Notes under the pieces: model-generated | Databases searched by the model: none | The model's input: only the letters and a program-made list of their open reading frames with translations | What the model was told of the DNA's origin: nothing | Program-made: the position numbers and the translations under genes | NCBI RefSeq assembly: GCF_007747445.1 | Contig: NZ_CP036425.1 | Span: 4,200,175 to 4,264,174 of the forward strand | Reading direction: 5' to 3' | Length of the DNA stretch: 64,000 bases | DNA from: Poriferisphaera corsica | Lineage (GTDB): Bacteria; Planctomycetota; Phycisphaerae; Phycisphaerales; Phycisphaeraceae | Part shown: positions 51,919 to 62,028 of the stretch, piece after piece | Layout of the letters: each line of letters opens with the position of its first letter | Numbering within the stretch: position 1 is the stretch's first letter

Positions 51919-53541
51919 TTAACTCTCTTCATCCGCAACCGGCACAGCTTCAAACGTCGTACGCCCTGCATCCGATGACTTCGTATCCGCAACCTGACCA
52001 AGCACCTTCGGCAAGTCAATCCCTGCCTGCTGAGCTAACTCATGCATCGGCGGCAACGCGCCCATCAAGCCCCGCAAAAATGAGCCCGTCGAGCCCGTTG
52101 GCACCGTCTCACCATCGCCCGATCCGCCACCACTACCAGAATCCCAAACCGTAATCTTATCGATCTTGAGATTCTGAATCGCCTTAACCTGTTCAGCAAC
52201 AAGCTCTGGCAATTTCTCAATAATCAGCAGCGACGGCGCCAAATCTTTACGGTCACCACAAACTTCAATCAGCCTGTTATAACCCTCAGCCTTCGCTTCA
52301 AGTACCTTCTGCATACCCTCAGCCTCAGCCTGATACTTCGCCAAAATCGCGTCCGCCTCACCCTTCGCAATCCTGCGTTGACGTTCAGCTTCCGCCTCAG
52401 CCTGGATCTCAATCTTACGCTGTTCAATCATCTGCTGCGCAACTTCTTCCTTCTCAAGCCGCGCCAATTCCTGCTGCTTCTCTGCCTCAAGAACATCTTT
52501 CGCAGCATTCGCTGTCGCAACCTCACCGCGGCGTTTCGCCTCCGCTTTGCGCTCCTCAAGTGTTGCCTTGTAATCCGCAATTTCCGCCTGCGATTTATTC
52601 TCACCTTCAACCGCACTGGCTTCGAGTGTCGCAACCTCAATACGCTGCTTGGATTCCGCAGCTTTTTTACCTTGCACCGCCTTCGCGTTCTGCTCCGCAA
52701 CAGCGATCTGTTTCGCACGCTCAGCATTCGCCTCGCCCGCAATACCATCCGCTTCAAGCGAAGCAACCTTAATACGCTGATCACGCTCCGCTTGTTTCTG
52801 CCCCATATTCGATTGCGCGACCTGCTCAGCAACTAACACCTGCTTCTCACGATTCGCACTCGCTTCACCAATCGCACCGCCCTTATCAGCTTCCGCAACC
52901 TCGACCTTCGCCGTATTGATCGCTTCAGCCGCAGCCCTGCGGCCAATCGCGTCGATATACCCCGATTCATCAGTAATATCGCGAATATTCACGTTGATCA
53001 CTTCAAGACCAACCTTCATCAGCTCGCTGTTCACGTTCTGATTAACCAACCCTAAGAATTTTTCACGGTCTTGGTTAATCTCTTCAATCGTCAGCGTCGC
53101 AATCACCAAACGCATCTGCCCAAGAATAATATCCCGCGCCTGTGTCGCGATATCAATCTCTGTCAGCCCCAGCAAACGCTCAGCAGCATTATTCATAATG
53201 TCCGCTTCTGTCGAGATACCAATCGTAAACGTCGATGGCACATTCACGCGGATATTCTTCTTAGATAGCGCGTTCGTCAGATCAATTTCAATCGTCATTG
53301 GCTCAAGATTTAGATACGCATAATCCTGAATCAATGGCAAGATCAATGCGCCACCACCATGCAAACACTTCGCTGTTCGCTCTCCTCCCACACTACCATA
53401 AACCACTAACACTTTATTAGACGGACACCGTTTATACCTTGTCGCCGCATACATCGCGATAAACAAAAACACCGCAACCGCAACACCGATCACCGCAAAG
53501 ACCAGCCCTTCGCCAGCCGCTAACATCATCATTCCCATCAT
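51919..53541 (-). CDS. floT: Flotillin-like SPFH protein
   Basis: The 540-residue protein has an N-terminal membrane segment (residues about 12-34), an SPFH/band-7 domain (about 40-210; CPSNKVLVVYG, MTIEIDLTNALSKKNIRVNV, GLEVINVNIRDI), and a long Ala/Glu-rich coiled coil (about 215-430). A C-terminal region with APSLLIIEKLPELVAEQVKA and a Gly/Ser linker follows. Flotillins organise membrane microdomains. It overlaps in function with the NfeD-like protein encoded 106 bases upstream, an arrangement that matches the yuaF-floT pairing of Bacillus. The symbol is by family. Confidence 0.9.
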   Translation of the reverse strand: MMGMMMLAAGEGLVFAVIGVAVAVFLFIAMYAATRYKRCPSNKVLVVYGSVGGERTAKCLHGGGALILPLIQDYAYLNLEPMTIEIDLTNALSKKNIRVNVPSTFTIGISTEADIMNNAAERLLGLTEIDIATQARDIILGQMRLVIATLTIEEINQDREKFLGLVNQNVNSELMKVGLEVINVNIRDITDESGYIDAIGRRAAAEAINTAKVEVAEADKGGAIGEASANREKQVLVAEQVAQSNMGQKQAERDQRIKVASLEADGIAGEANAERAKQIAVAEQNAKAVQGKKAAESKQRIEVATLEASAVEGENKSQAEIADYKATLEERKAEAKRRGEVATANAAKDVLEAEKQQELARLEKEEVAQQMIEQRKIEIQAEAEAERQRRIAKGEADAILAKYQAEAEGMQKVLEAKAEGYNRLIEVCGDRKDLAPSLLIIEKLPELVAEQVKAIQNLKIDKITVWDSGSGGGSGDGETVPTGSTGSFLRGLMGALPPMHELAQQAGIDLPKVLGQVADTKSSDAGRTTFEAVPVADEES

Positions 53542-53646
53542 ACGCTCCTTTATAGTTTCTATTTCATCTGCGCAGCCATGCCGCGCGCCCGGATATTCTT
53601 ACCAATTTCTTGGCTATTGACGTTCTAAAATTCTTCAACACACAAA

Positions 53647-54285
53647 CTAACCTTGCCCAACGGCCTCATGACATGGCTTCACCCAAAACACCTCATCATC
53701 CCCCACCTCAATTACCTCAACCATATCAAATGCATTCAACTCCGTTTCCCCCTTCGTCATCGCCTTCATCACCTTGCGGCGTCCCGATATCGATATTTCA
53801 ATCTGCCCCATCCCCTTCGCACCTCCCGGAATCGTCAAATACACCTTCGCTGTTCGCCCAATCCCCGTCTTCACATCATACTCATTCGTGCCCTCTAGCC
53901 GCTTCACATACATAATCCCCACCGTTGATAGCAGCATCATTGCCATACCAAACCCCACCGACACCAACAAACTCATTGGCCCAGACAATCCAAACGAGAT
54001 TCTTGCAGCCAACCCCATCCAACCTGTCCCCATAAAAAACGCCGTTATCGACAGCAACGAAAACACATTAAATGACTCCCCTGTGTCCATCGCATCAATG
54101 TCGTGTGCATCTAGTGCATCACCACCAATTAAATCCGTGTCAGTATCCCCACCCAACATCATCATTGCCATGCGGATTCCAAACAGAATCGTTGCAAACA
54201 TCGCAATCGAAAAATAGATCATCGCATCAGTACCTGTCCCCAATGCACCATCCCAGCCCACAAAATCCAAAATAAATTCTCGCAT
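53647..54285 (-). CDS. NfeD/YuaF-like membrane protein, flotillin partner
   Basis: The 212-residue protein has three membrane segments (FSIAMFATILFGIRMAM, NVFSLLSITAFFMGTGWMGL and SLLVSVGFGMAMMLLSTVGI). A soluble C-terminal OB-fold (GIGRTAKVYLTIPGGAKGMG, QIEISISGRRKVMKA, VEVIEVGDDEVFWV) follows. This matches YuaF-type NfeD proteins, which act with flotillins at membrane microdomains. The flotillin gene follows on the same strand. The ORF starts near MREFILDFVGWDGALG; ribosome-site evidence is weak. Confidence 0.85.
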   Translation of the reverse strand: MREFILDFVGWDGALGTGTDAMIYFSIAMFATILFGIRMAMMMLGGDTDTDLIGGDALDAHDIDAMDTGESFNVFSLLSITAFFMGTGWMGLAARISFGLSGPMSLLVSVGFGMAMMLLSTVGIMYVKRLEGTNEYDVKTGIGRTAKVYLTIPGGAKGMGQIEISISGRRKVMKAMTKGETELNAFDMVEVIEVGDDEVFWVKPCHEAVGQG

Positions 54286-54572
54286 TGCCTGTCCTTCAAT
54301 TAGCCTGTGATGCGTCTATATACAATCGCCTACAAAGCGAGTTACACAAAATACTTCGAAAGCTATCCGAAATTACCGCCCCCCATTATCCCCGTCAAGA
54401 TCAATCTCTCCCCTGTTCCCACCCTCGCACCATCCATCATCATTATCCACAGTTCTGCGTATCATTTGCTCCACATTCATCGCTATAGCCCTCTTCCAAT
54501 AAATAAACAAGGGCCTGAGATATCGCAATCTCAGACCCTTGGATGCTTAAAACTTCGCAAATTATTTCGCTA

Positions 54573-55400
54573 TTAATAAATATCCCATTTATTGCCTTCA
54601 GAAGCATTCAAATGGTCATGCCACCCCAATTCCGCAGAACTAAATGCATCAATCGTTTGATCAGACTTCGTAGCGACTGACTCACCGTGTCCATCTACAA
54701 AACCGACATTAATACCAAATGAACTATGACGTGCATGAAGCGATTTCGTGTAAGTCGTAGCGAACGATGATGGCAATGTTCCGCTACCTTCAACTGTTGT
54801 CAATGAATGACTATCCGCGAACAGCACTGTTTCTGTACCGTTTCTGACTTCACTCTGACGCCTCGAATACTGATATCGCTCAGGTTCACTTCTAAGCCGA
54901 CTTCCCGTTTCAAGACCTGCCCCATTAAACTCATTCTGATATGTCAATGTCGCCAACCAGTTCGCATTGATTCCGTAATGCGATCGCTTCCACTTAACAC
55001 TATCTAGCTCATCCAATGGTGCTCGACTAATATCATTACTTCCATCTAAACCTTCACCAAATCGTGGACAAACAAACAAATCTCTATTCGCACCATGACT
55101 CTTAGTCAACAACGATGTCCACCACGCCATCCCCGGATCCACCGTTTGCCAACCATTTCTACCGTCATTCGGCTTCTCTTGGTGAAGCGTGTTCGTATTG
55201 ATAAAGAACGAATCATTATCCGTTGAATACGCAAAATGCACCGTCAGTAACTGCCGCACATTGCTTAGACAGCTTATATCCTGAGCCGCTTTTCTTGCTG
55301 CACCTAATGCAGGCAATAAAATGCCAATTAACAATGCGATGATTGATATGACTACTAATAATTCAATTAATGTAAATGCTTTTTTCATATGACATCTCAT
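54573..55400 (-). CDS. Type II secretion/pilin-like prepilin, paralog C
   Basis: The 275-residue protein has the short leader MRCHMKKA followed by [19 protein letters not shown], again with Ala instead of Gly before the cut site. [21 protein letters not shown] comes next, and [20 protein letters not shown] is the H-x-DG motif. The end GNKWDIY is shared with the gene at 55848 (GNKWNIY). GAGAGG lies ten bases before the first ATG; the one at 55388 is also possible. It belongs to a cluster of four intact prepilin genes on this strand. Confidence 0.87.
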   Translation of the reverse strand: MRCHMKKAFTLIELLVVISIIALLIGILLPALGAARKAAQDISCLSNVRQLLTVHFAYSTDNDSFFINTNTLHQEKPNDGRNGWQTVDPGMAWWTSLLTKSHGANRDLFVCPRFGEGLDGSNDISRAPLDELDSVKWKRSHYGINANWLATLTYQNEFNGAGLETGSRLRSEPERYQYSRRQSEVRNGTETVLFADSHSLTTVEGSGTLPSSFATTYTKSLHARHSSFGINVGFVDGHGESVATKSDQTIDAFSSAELGWHDHLNASEGNKWDIY

Positions 55401-55744
55401 AAATTACAATCCTCTCTTATGTGTACCTGCTATGACACAGCCAACATCCTGAATAGGCGCTGCTCGACAAATACATATGTTTTTTAGTACAGACACTAGG
55501 TAGGCTTAAAGAACTACATCACTTCAAGAACGATAGAATTGTAAGATGAACCACCTCAATTAAGAATAACTAGATTGCAACACTTCATTGCGCAAAACAA
55601 TTAAAATGTGCATTATCGAACACACAATCTCTATTAATCGGCAATATTGACTGTAAATTTAACATAATCGATCACACCCAAATACAACTCTCCACGACCA
55701 AAGAACAACACTGCCCAACTTGCATCATGCATCCCAATTAAAAT

Positions 55745-55795
55745 AGGGCTCCCACAGATAACATCACTGCGTTATCTGTGGGAGCCTCATCCGTA
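55745..55795. terminator. Long 16-bp hairpin, possible terminator
   Basis: GGCTCCCACAGATAAC (55748-55763) pairs perfectly with GTTATCTGTGGGAGCC (55772-55787), with an eight-base loop and an ATTTTAA tail on the - strand. It lies 61 bases past the stop codon of the prepilin gene at 55848. The perfect stem is unusually long for a simple terminator. Confidence 0.65.
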
Positions 55796-55847
55796 TATGC
55801 TCGACAATTAATCCACCACACCCAATCTCCCTTTTCCGTCTAACTAT

Positions 55848-56720
55848 CTAATAGATATTCCATTTGTTACCCTCTGTTGCACTCCCCGAATGATGCCACC
55901 CCAACGCGTCTTCAGCCCATGGGCTACTCCCCCAACTGTTCGGTCCCTTTCTTGCCCATGTCGTCTCACACTGCACTGTCCCCGCATGACCATCAACATA
56001 TGCTACATTCACAACCGTCGATGTATGTCTTGCATGTGGCCCACCATTATTTACACTCGTCCCAGCAGGATACATCGTTCCCCAGCCATTAAAGTAATCC
56101 TCATTCTCATAACGTTCACGCCAGGCATCCGCAAACAACAACGTATCCGCCGGATTACGAATTTCAACCTGTCGTCTCGTCGTACGCAAACGATCAGCAT
56201 CATTACTGTAATGGCTCCCACCCGTAACCTTTCCTGTCTTCAACTCACCCCAAAAACGTGTCCCTAACCATGTATTATTAAAACCATAATGAGTTCGCTT
56301 CCAACGATAATCATTTAATGCATCCATCGGCGCATTAATAATCGAATCGTGTGCATCCAAGCCCTGATCAAAACTTGGACAGATCAACATATCCCGTGTG
56401 CCACCATAATTTTTGCACAATAACGCTGGCCAGTATCCCGCCTTATCTGAAATCGTCCCCCATAACCACGCATGACTCTCAGGTTGTACAAGCTGATGAT
56501 TGCTCATAATAATAATGAACGAATCATTATCCGCAGAATATGCTGCATGAGAAATATTCATCTGCCTCAGATTACTCAAACACATCACATCTCTTGCTGT
56601 ATTCCTCGCCGCACCAAGTGCCGGCAGCAAAATTCCAATTAGTAAAGCTATTATTGAAATCACTACTAAAAGCTCAATTAATGTAAATGCAGTAATACGA
56701 TTCGTGGCGATTCTCATCAT
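55848..56720 (-). CDS. Type II secretion/pilin-like prepilin, paralog D
   Basis: The 290-residue protein has the leader MMRIATNRITA followed by [41 protein letters not shown], the disulfide-like cysteine region LICPSFDQGLD and the motif ARHTSTVVNVAYVDGHAGTV identify it as a paralog of 54573-55400, with which it shares its C-terminus. Two consecutive ATGs start it and GGGG lies just upstream. It lies in the same cluster, each gene with its own flanking region. Confidence 0.87.
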   Translation of the reverse strand: MMRIATNRITAFTLIELLVVISIIALLIGILLPALGAARNTARDVMCLSNLRQMNISHAAYSADNDSFIIIMSNHQLVQPESHAWLWGTISDKAGYWPALLCKNYGGTRDMLICPSFDQGLDAHDSIINAPMDALNDYRWKRTHYGFNNTWLGTRFWGELKTGKVTGGSHYSNDADRLRTTRRQVEIRNPADTLLFADAWRERYENEDYFNGWGTMYPAGTSVNNGGPHARHTSTVVNVAYVDGHAGTVQCETTWARKGPNSWGSSPWAEDALGWHHSGSATEGNKWNIY

Positions 56721-57230
56721 ATACCCCGTTCTTGTATTAAATAAAATATGTCTAAATAGCCTACAATAATCACTTGATATGATTGAACATCAAAAATCTA
56801 AATAATTGATAGCATTTCAAATAACCAATCTCTCGTTGATTGGCTTATCATCGTTTAGTAATACAGTTCATATTACATATTATTAATACAAACAAAATAT
56901 CTCAAAAACAAATAACCATTGCAGTTCACACACTCGCCCAACCTGACCCTGCAACATATGACCAATATTCAATGATCACAATCAAAACAATTAACCTAGC
57001 CATCAGATCAATCATTTTTTCGTGATATATAGCAATCATTCTGCTCATGGAAACCAGAAACCTAACAATAGCTTCAATACATTGATAAACACTAATATTA
57101 AATTTAGAAATCTATGCCCCCTTAATTCTAGAATTTCTCAGCTCAATTTTATATTCTCAATCGCAATTATTTCAATACACAACACAAACGCTTTACAAAC
57201 GACCATTGTAAATCACACGCCTTTACACCA
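56721..57230 (-). other. Gene-free region
   Basis: About 500 AT-rich bases upstream of the paralog D prepilin. I see no credible gene. The short open frames here lack ribosome sites and domain character. Confidence 0.5.
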
Positions 57231-57232
57231 AA

Positions 57233-57260
57233 TAAAAAAGGCCAGCTCTCGCTGACCTTT
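57233..57260 (-). terminator. Rho-independent terminator
   Basis: The stem AAGGTCAGC / GCTGGCCTT (one G-T pair) with loop GAGA is followed on the - strand by TTTTTTATT. It ends the prepilin transcript at 57281. Confidence 0.8.
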
Positions 57261-57280
57261 CTATGGGCACTTTGGTATTT

Positions 57281-58177
57281 CTAACGCCATTCACCCCAAA
57301 GCGTAACTTTGTATTCTCCGCCGTTGCGCCAAATATTAAAATCATCTTCCCACCAGTCACCAAATGCGCTGATGTCATAAGCGCTCTTGAAACGTGTATC
57401 TGGAATATTATCGTAAGTTCCATCAATTTCCCATTTACTCGCAACAGATTCACCATGACCATCCGCAAATGCGGCATTTGCCGAATTTCCGCTATGACGT
57501 GGGTGTACATGTGTACGATCAATATTCGGCGGATTCCATGAATCTCGAATGCGTGCACGACCTACACTCGTTCCATTGACTTCCATCTCATAACTTGAAT
57601 AACCATCTGCAAAAGCAACCGTTTTTGTTGGATTTCTGACCATAACATCACGCGGTGTTTGCACCGTATGCGCATTCTCATCTTCCCAAAAATATGGCTC
57701 AACGACAGCCCATGCGGTACTTCTTTCTTGCCCTCCAGCATATCGCTGCAATGACCCCAAGTGCATGTAGTTCATACCATATTGAGCGGTATACCAACGA
57801 TCATCGACTGGATTACTGATATCCGTAATCTCTAAAAATTCTGCGTTTATCGCGTCAAATGATGGACAATCATAAAATTCAACGGAACTAATAATCCCGC
57901 CCGACGCCAACATTCCAGGCCAATACCTTGGCTCTGTATGACTTGGCCATGGATTAGCATACGGTAAATGATATCCATCATAGCTAATCATATACGCAGC
58001 CATCGCCGTTCCAATCTGGCGAACATTACTCAAACATTTAATCGACATCGCCGTCTGTCTTGCAGCACCCAACGCGGGCAGCAAAATACCAATTAACAAC
58101 GCTATTATCGAAATGACTACGAGCAATTCAATTAGCGTAAACGCCTTTACACCATAACGAATACATGATTTTTTCAC
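57281..58177 (-). CDS. Type II secretion/pilin-like prepilin, paralog E
   Basis: The 298-residue protein has leader [11 protein letters not shown], then [53 protein letters not shown] and the motif [20 protein letters not shown] define the family. The true start is the GTG at 58177: GGAGG lies eight bases before it, while the ATG five codons upstream overlaps that same GGAGG. It is a tandem duplicate of the gene at 58797, including the upstream 600 bases. Confidence 0.87.
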   Translation of the reverse strand: MKKSCIRYGVKAFTLIELLVVISIIALLIGILLPALGAARQTAMSIKCLSNVRQIGTAMAAYMISYDGYHLPYANPWPSHTEPRYWPGMLASGGIISSVEFYDCPSFDAINAEFLEITDISNPVDDRWYTAQYGMNYMHLGSLQRYAGGQERSTAWAVVEPYFWEDENAHTVQTPRDVMVRNPTKTVAFADGYSSYEMEVNGTSVGRARIRDSWNPPNIDRTHVHPRHSGNSANAAFADGHGESVASKWEIDGTYDNIPDTRFKSAYDISAFGDWWEDDFNIWRNGGEYKVTLWGEWR

Positions 58178-58192
58178 AGCAATAACCTCCAT

Positions 58193-58796
58193 CAGTAATG
58201 ATGTGAATATTTTCCAACTGTAATTTTGTTTACTCTACAAAATCCAATATCTACATAGATTTAAAGATTTGATATGCGCGCAGACAGTTGCACGTTTAAT
58301 TAATATGTTCCCGAAAGTATCAAACCTCTGCCCAAACAAACATCTCTAAACTAATCAGACTCGATTTGCCTATAAACTACAAAGACTTATATATGATCAA
58401 CTGCCTGACATTAATCACACACTCAAACCAAAAAGTGTGGCTGCCAACTATCGATGTTCATTGTTCTAAAACTTACCAAAACAAAACACACCCTATTATA
58501 AAACCAAATTCGTAACAATTACAATAGTCGAGAGCGATTCTTATACAGTTTTTTTATTTTTCACTATTCTGTGAGTTGTGGTGTAAATCCGAGATTCGTA
58601 CGGACTTACGCACAAAGTTAATATCCCAACTCCCGCTATAAAACACATACCTTTGCTATACATCGAAAATATAACAACTTGTAGATGTAAAGATAGCTCC
58701 ATCCTCTTCAAGACGATTCTCGCATAACTTCTTAAAAGAATAAGCCAGCTTTCGCCAGCTCATTCTTGCTAGTCTGTTTCATATTCAGACCTATTG
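58193..58796 (-). other. Duplicated intergenic region, copy 1
   Basis: This region (upstream of the 57281 gene) resembles 59745-60330 over most of its length, including GATATGCGCGCAG, CAGTTGCACGTTTAAT and AATTACAATAGTC. It carries the promoter and leader of the gene at 57281, and near 58737-58768 an imperfect hairpin that may terminate the transcript of the gene at 58797. Confidence 0.6.
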
Positions 58797-59705
58797 CTAT
58801 TCAATATCCCATTTACTTGAACCTATATAATATGGATTACCTTTCCACAGATCATTGACCCATTTATCCGTCAAACCATTCTCTGTGTATGCCGATGTCA
58901 GATATGACTCAGGAATATTAGTCGCAGGATCCGCCTCAAACTCAGTTGCCTCGGCTGAACCGTGCCCGTCTCCCCATGCAACATTGACCGTCGCATTACC
59001 ATGACGTGCATCAGCTTCTTGATGCGGATTTGAGGTTGGTGTCGGATTCCATGAATCACGAACAATACAACGGCCTTCCTCCTCACCAGCCAATCTAGCA
59101 TCCGGCGAGTATGCGTCTGTAAACGCAATAGTCTCTGTCGGATTCTTGAAGTCAGAATCTCTCGCCGACATCAAATCATAACCTGTACCGTTATCATTGA
59201 TTTTAGAGGGGTCTTCACCTAACGCCCGCTGTGTACTTCCTAAGTTCATGTAATTATAACCATATTCTGTCGTCTGCCATCGATCATCATGCTCAGCATC
59301 TTTCGACATATCTGTAATTTCTTTGTAGTAATCGTTTGTTGTATCGAATGACGGGCAATCATGAAAATCAGGGCTTGCTAAATAATTGCGAGCTGCAAGA
59401 ATCCCCGGCCACCAACGTGTTGGATGCTGTAACGGATTACTTGGATTAAGTGGTGAATCACGGGGGATACTCCAAGGACTTGCAGCCGCCGGAACATAAA
59501 AACTCTTATGATCAATGGTATAGGTATATGATGCTAAGCCAATTTGCCTAATATTGCTAAGGCACTTAACTGATTGCGCGGTCCTTCTCGCCGCACCCAA
59601 TGCTGGTAATAAGATACCAATTAATAATGCTATTATTGAGATTACAACTAACAACTCAATTAGCGTAAACGCTTCCATACTAGTACGAATACATATTTTT
59701 TTCAC
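58797..59705 (-). CDS. Type II secretion/pilin-like prepilin, paralog F
   Basis: The 302-residue protein begins [11 protein letters not shown] followed by [54 protein letters not shown] and the H-x-DG motif [19 protein letters not shown] mark it as a close paralog of 57281-58177. The start is again a GTG (59705) preceded by GGAGG; the ATG five codons earlier overlaps that sequence. It ends in SKWDIE, also found on the remnant at 60322. Confidence 0.87.
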   Translation of the reverse strand: MKKICIRTSMEAFTLIELLVVISIIALLIGILLPALGAARRTAQSVKCLSNIRQIGLASYTYTIDHKSFYVPAAASPWSIPRDSPLNPSNPLQHPTRWWPGILAARNYLASPDFHDCPSFDTTNDYYKEITDMSKDAEHDDRWQTTEYGYNYMNLGSTQRALGEDPSKINDNGTGYDLMSARDSDFKNPTETIAFTDAYSPDARLAGEEEGRCIVRDSWNPTPTSNPHQEADARHGNATVNVAWGDGHGSAEATEFEADPATNIPESYLTSAYTENGLTDKWVNDLWKGNPYYIGSSKWDIE

Positions 59706-60321
59706 AGCAATAACCTCCATCAGTAATGATGTGAATATACTCAACTGCGATTTTGCTTACTCTACAAAATCCAAGTTCTACATTGATTTATAAATTTGAT
59801 ATGCGCGCAGGCAGTTGCACGTTTAATATTCCCGAAAACACCAAACTACCAACAGAACCAAACATAATTTTACGAATCAGACTGGTTTTTGCCTCTAAAC
59901 TACAAATACATACATAAGATCAATTGTCTGATATTGTTCATATACACTAGAACCAAAAAATATGTTTCTCACGATCAATATTCCTTGTTCTAGAATTTAC
60001 TAAAACAAACCACAATCTATTATTAAACTAAGTTTGCAATAATTACAATAGTCACGGGCGTTTCTTATATAGTTTTTTTTATTTTCACAACACAATGATT
60101 TGTTAAATAAATCCGATATTTATATTGACTTATACATCTATAAAATCACGCTAAACTCTTTTTTTTATTAATCATTAATCTATTCACTTCATATATAACT
60201 ACTTGCAGATATAAAGATACCACCATCCCTTTCGAGGTGATTTTCGCATAATTGTTTAAAAAAATTAGCCGGCTTTCGCCAGCTCATTCTTGACAGTCTG
60301 CTTCGCATTCAGGCTTTTTTG
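59706..60321 (-). other. Duplicated intergenic region, copy 2
   Basis: Similar to 58193-58796 from the ribosome site (GGAGG) through to the hairpin-like sequence TTTCGCCAGCTCATTCTTG (60285-60303). It carries the promoter region of the gene at 58797. No gene is seen. Confidence 0.6.
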
Positions 60322-60444
60322 CTATTCAATATCCCAAAAACTCTGCTTCTCTCCATCCACACCACTGACGAAGTGGCGATAATCCTTCAATCGTGTCGAT
60401 CCATGACCATCTGCCTCATGATGCTGCCTCGTGCTCAGCACATT
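60322..60444 (-). pseudogene. Remnant of a seventh prepilin gene (C-terminal part)
   Basis: The frame is open for only 41 codons and ends in FWDIE stop, like SKWDIE of the gene at 58797. It also contains HHEADGHGS, which matches HQEAD..DGHGS of that gene with the 13 residues between missing. An in-frame stop precedes it. So it is the decayed 3' end of another gene in the tandem series, preceded by the same duplicated flank. Confidence 0.7.
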
Positions 60445-60471
60445 CTATGAATCTACGCCAATGCGTATTTA

Positions 60472-60503
60472 ATAAAAAAACCCACCTCTTTCGAGGCAGG
60501 CTC
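60472..60503 (-). terminator. Probable terminator after CBS-domain gene
   Basis: On the - strand CCTGCCTC pairs with GAGG(T)GGG across a GAAA loop and is followed by seven T. Confidence 0.7.
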
Positions 60504-60530
60504 ATTACGTATCTATCCTTTGCACACAAA

Positions 60531-60965
60531 TCACGTTCCATACAAATATTCATGCAAATAATGTATTGTTCGTTTATGACCTGTTAAATCCCACGCATTC
60601 AGGTCACCAATCGAAATCAACCCATGCAGCCGACCTTCATCATCAATCACAGGCAAGTGACGCACACGCCGCTTCATACAGATCCCACGCGCCTCTTCCA
60701 AATCCATATCAGGCTTGCAGCAAATCACCTCACCCGTCATCACATCCCCCACACTCACATCCTCAGCCTTAACACCCTTCACCACAACGCGACGCAGCAC
60801 ATCACGTTCCGTAAAGATACCCACAACCTTATCACCCTCTTCAACAACAAGCGCCCCAATCGCTTTGTCATTCATCTTCACTGACGCTTCCATCACAGTC
60901 GTCTGTGAACTTACCTTCATCACCTCACCACCCTTGTCCGCTAGAATGTGCCCAACAGTAGCCAT
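60531..60965 (-). CDS. Tandem CBS-domain protein
   Basis: The 144-residue protein consists of two CBS motifs. They run from VSSQTTVMEASVKMNDKAIGA / GIFTERDVLRRV and DVMTGEVICCKPDMDLEEAR / HLPVIDDEGRLHGLISIGDL. Stand-alone CBS pairs bind adenine nucleotides and act as energy or redox sensors on partner proteins. The C-terminus has a short extra tail (HKRTIHYLHEYLYG). AAGGAG lies upstream of the ATG at 60965, so the eight earlier codons are not used. Its partner is unknown. Confidence 0.88.
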   Translation of the reverse strand: MATVGHILADKGGEVMKVSSQTTVMEASVKMNDKAIGALVVEEGDKVVGIFTERDVLRRVVVKGVKAEDVSVGDVMTGEVICCKPDMDLEEARGICMKRRVRHLPVIDDEGRLHGLISIGDLNAWDLTGHKRTIHYLHEYLYGT

Positions 60966-60999
60966 CACATATCTCCTTACAATGCGCAATAATCAAATC

Positions 61000-61321
61000 A
61001 ATCAACACGCCACCTGGCCAATACAACAACCATCCAAAGTCGCAGATTATTGCTTCGTTAAATATTAGCGCTCAAACATAGACATGAAACCACAATACAG
61101 TCCTTCCCCCAATCACCATTCCCCTGTATATCTACAGACTTCACCCAATAATTTACCATTCATTCGCCTTGAACCGAACCTTTTTTCATCCCCTGTATTT
61201 TCCCTCACACACCCATCTCTCCTTAAGCGCTTAGAACAGCTAACTAAAGATTTTAAAACCCTATGATATGATTAGTGTGCCTCCCACCAGCCCTTCTAAT
61301 CATCCGCTACACCCATTCAAC
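61000..61321 (-). other. Gene-free region
   Basis: About 320 bases between two - strand genes. Short open frames are present but have no ribosome site, domain or composition to support them. Confidence 0.5.
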
Positions 61322-61819
61322 CTAAAACAGCAACGTCCCTTCACTCTCATCCTCGTCCCCCGGCCGCATCTGCTTTATGTCCTCTGCCTCAGCAATCAGA
61401 TCATCCAAATCCTTAAACTGCATATACACACTCGCAAACCGCAAGTACGCAACCCCATCAATCCGCTTCAGCTTCTCAGCCAAAATCTTCCCGATCTCTA
61501 AACTCTCTACCTCACGCTCACCACGATTCAGTAGCTGCTCTTCCATCTCCTCAACCGTCTTCGTCAAAACCTCCGTCGGCACGGGCCGCTTATAACACGC
61601 CCTCTGCAAACCCGTCAGCAACTTGCTCCGCTCAAACGGCACCCGGCTCATATCCTTCTTGATCACCGTCAGCCGTGTCGTCTCTTCAATCCGCTCACGA
61701 CTACTAAACCGCTTACCACACCGCTTGCACTCCCGTCGCCGGCGCACAACCTTACCGCCCTCGCTCTCGCGCGAGTCAATCACCTTATCATCATTATCAT
61801 GGCAATACGGGCACCTCAT
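61322..61819 (-). CDS. nrdR: Transcriptional repressor NrdR
   Basis: The 165-residue protein begins MRCPYCHDNDDKVIDSRESE, the zinc-ribbon start typical of NrdR, and continues CKRCGKRFSSRERIE. The ATP-cone domain has TVIKKDMSRVPFERSKLLTG, LQRACYKRPVPTE and LKRIDGVAYLRFASVYMQFK. It represses ribonucleotide reductase genes in response to ATP/dATP. The open frame extends to 61951, but the extra residues are a C/G-rich stretch without homology to the family. No nrd gene is present in the window. Confidence 0.96.
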   Translation of the reverse strand: MRCPYCHDNDDKVIDSRESEGGKVVRRRRECKRCGKRFSSRERIEETTRLTVIKKDMSRVPFERSKLLTGLQRACYKRPVPTEVLTKTVEEMEEQLLNRGEREVESLEIGKILAEKLKRIDGVAYLRFASVYMQFKDLDDLIAEAEDIKQMRPGDEDESEGTLLF

Positions 61820-62028
61820 ACCCTCTAGCTTACAGTCCTCCTTCTCTTTCGTCACCCCAATCCCACACCAACACCCCCCACAACCTACCCCCAAACCACT
61901 CCAATCACTACAACCCTTACATCCACCCTCAAATCCAAGCCCTATAACCATTTACATTCACCCCCTTTATAACCTCATCCCCACTTTCCATTCGACAATA
62001 ACCCCCTCTTCCCGCTATCCTCTATCCC

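Noticed and set aside
61820-61951. N-terminal extension of NrdR with many Cys and Gly
   Set aside because: The zinc-ribbon start MRCPYC is the family N-terminus; the extra sequence has no family match.
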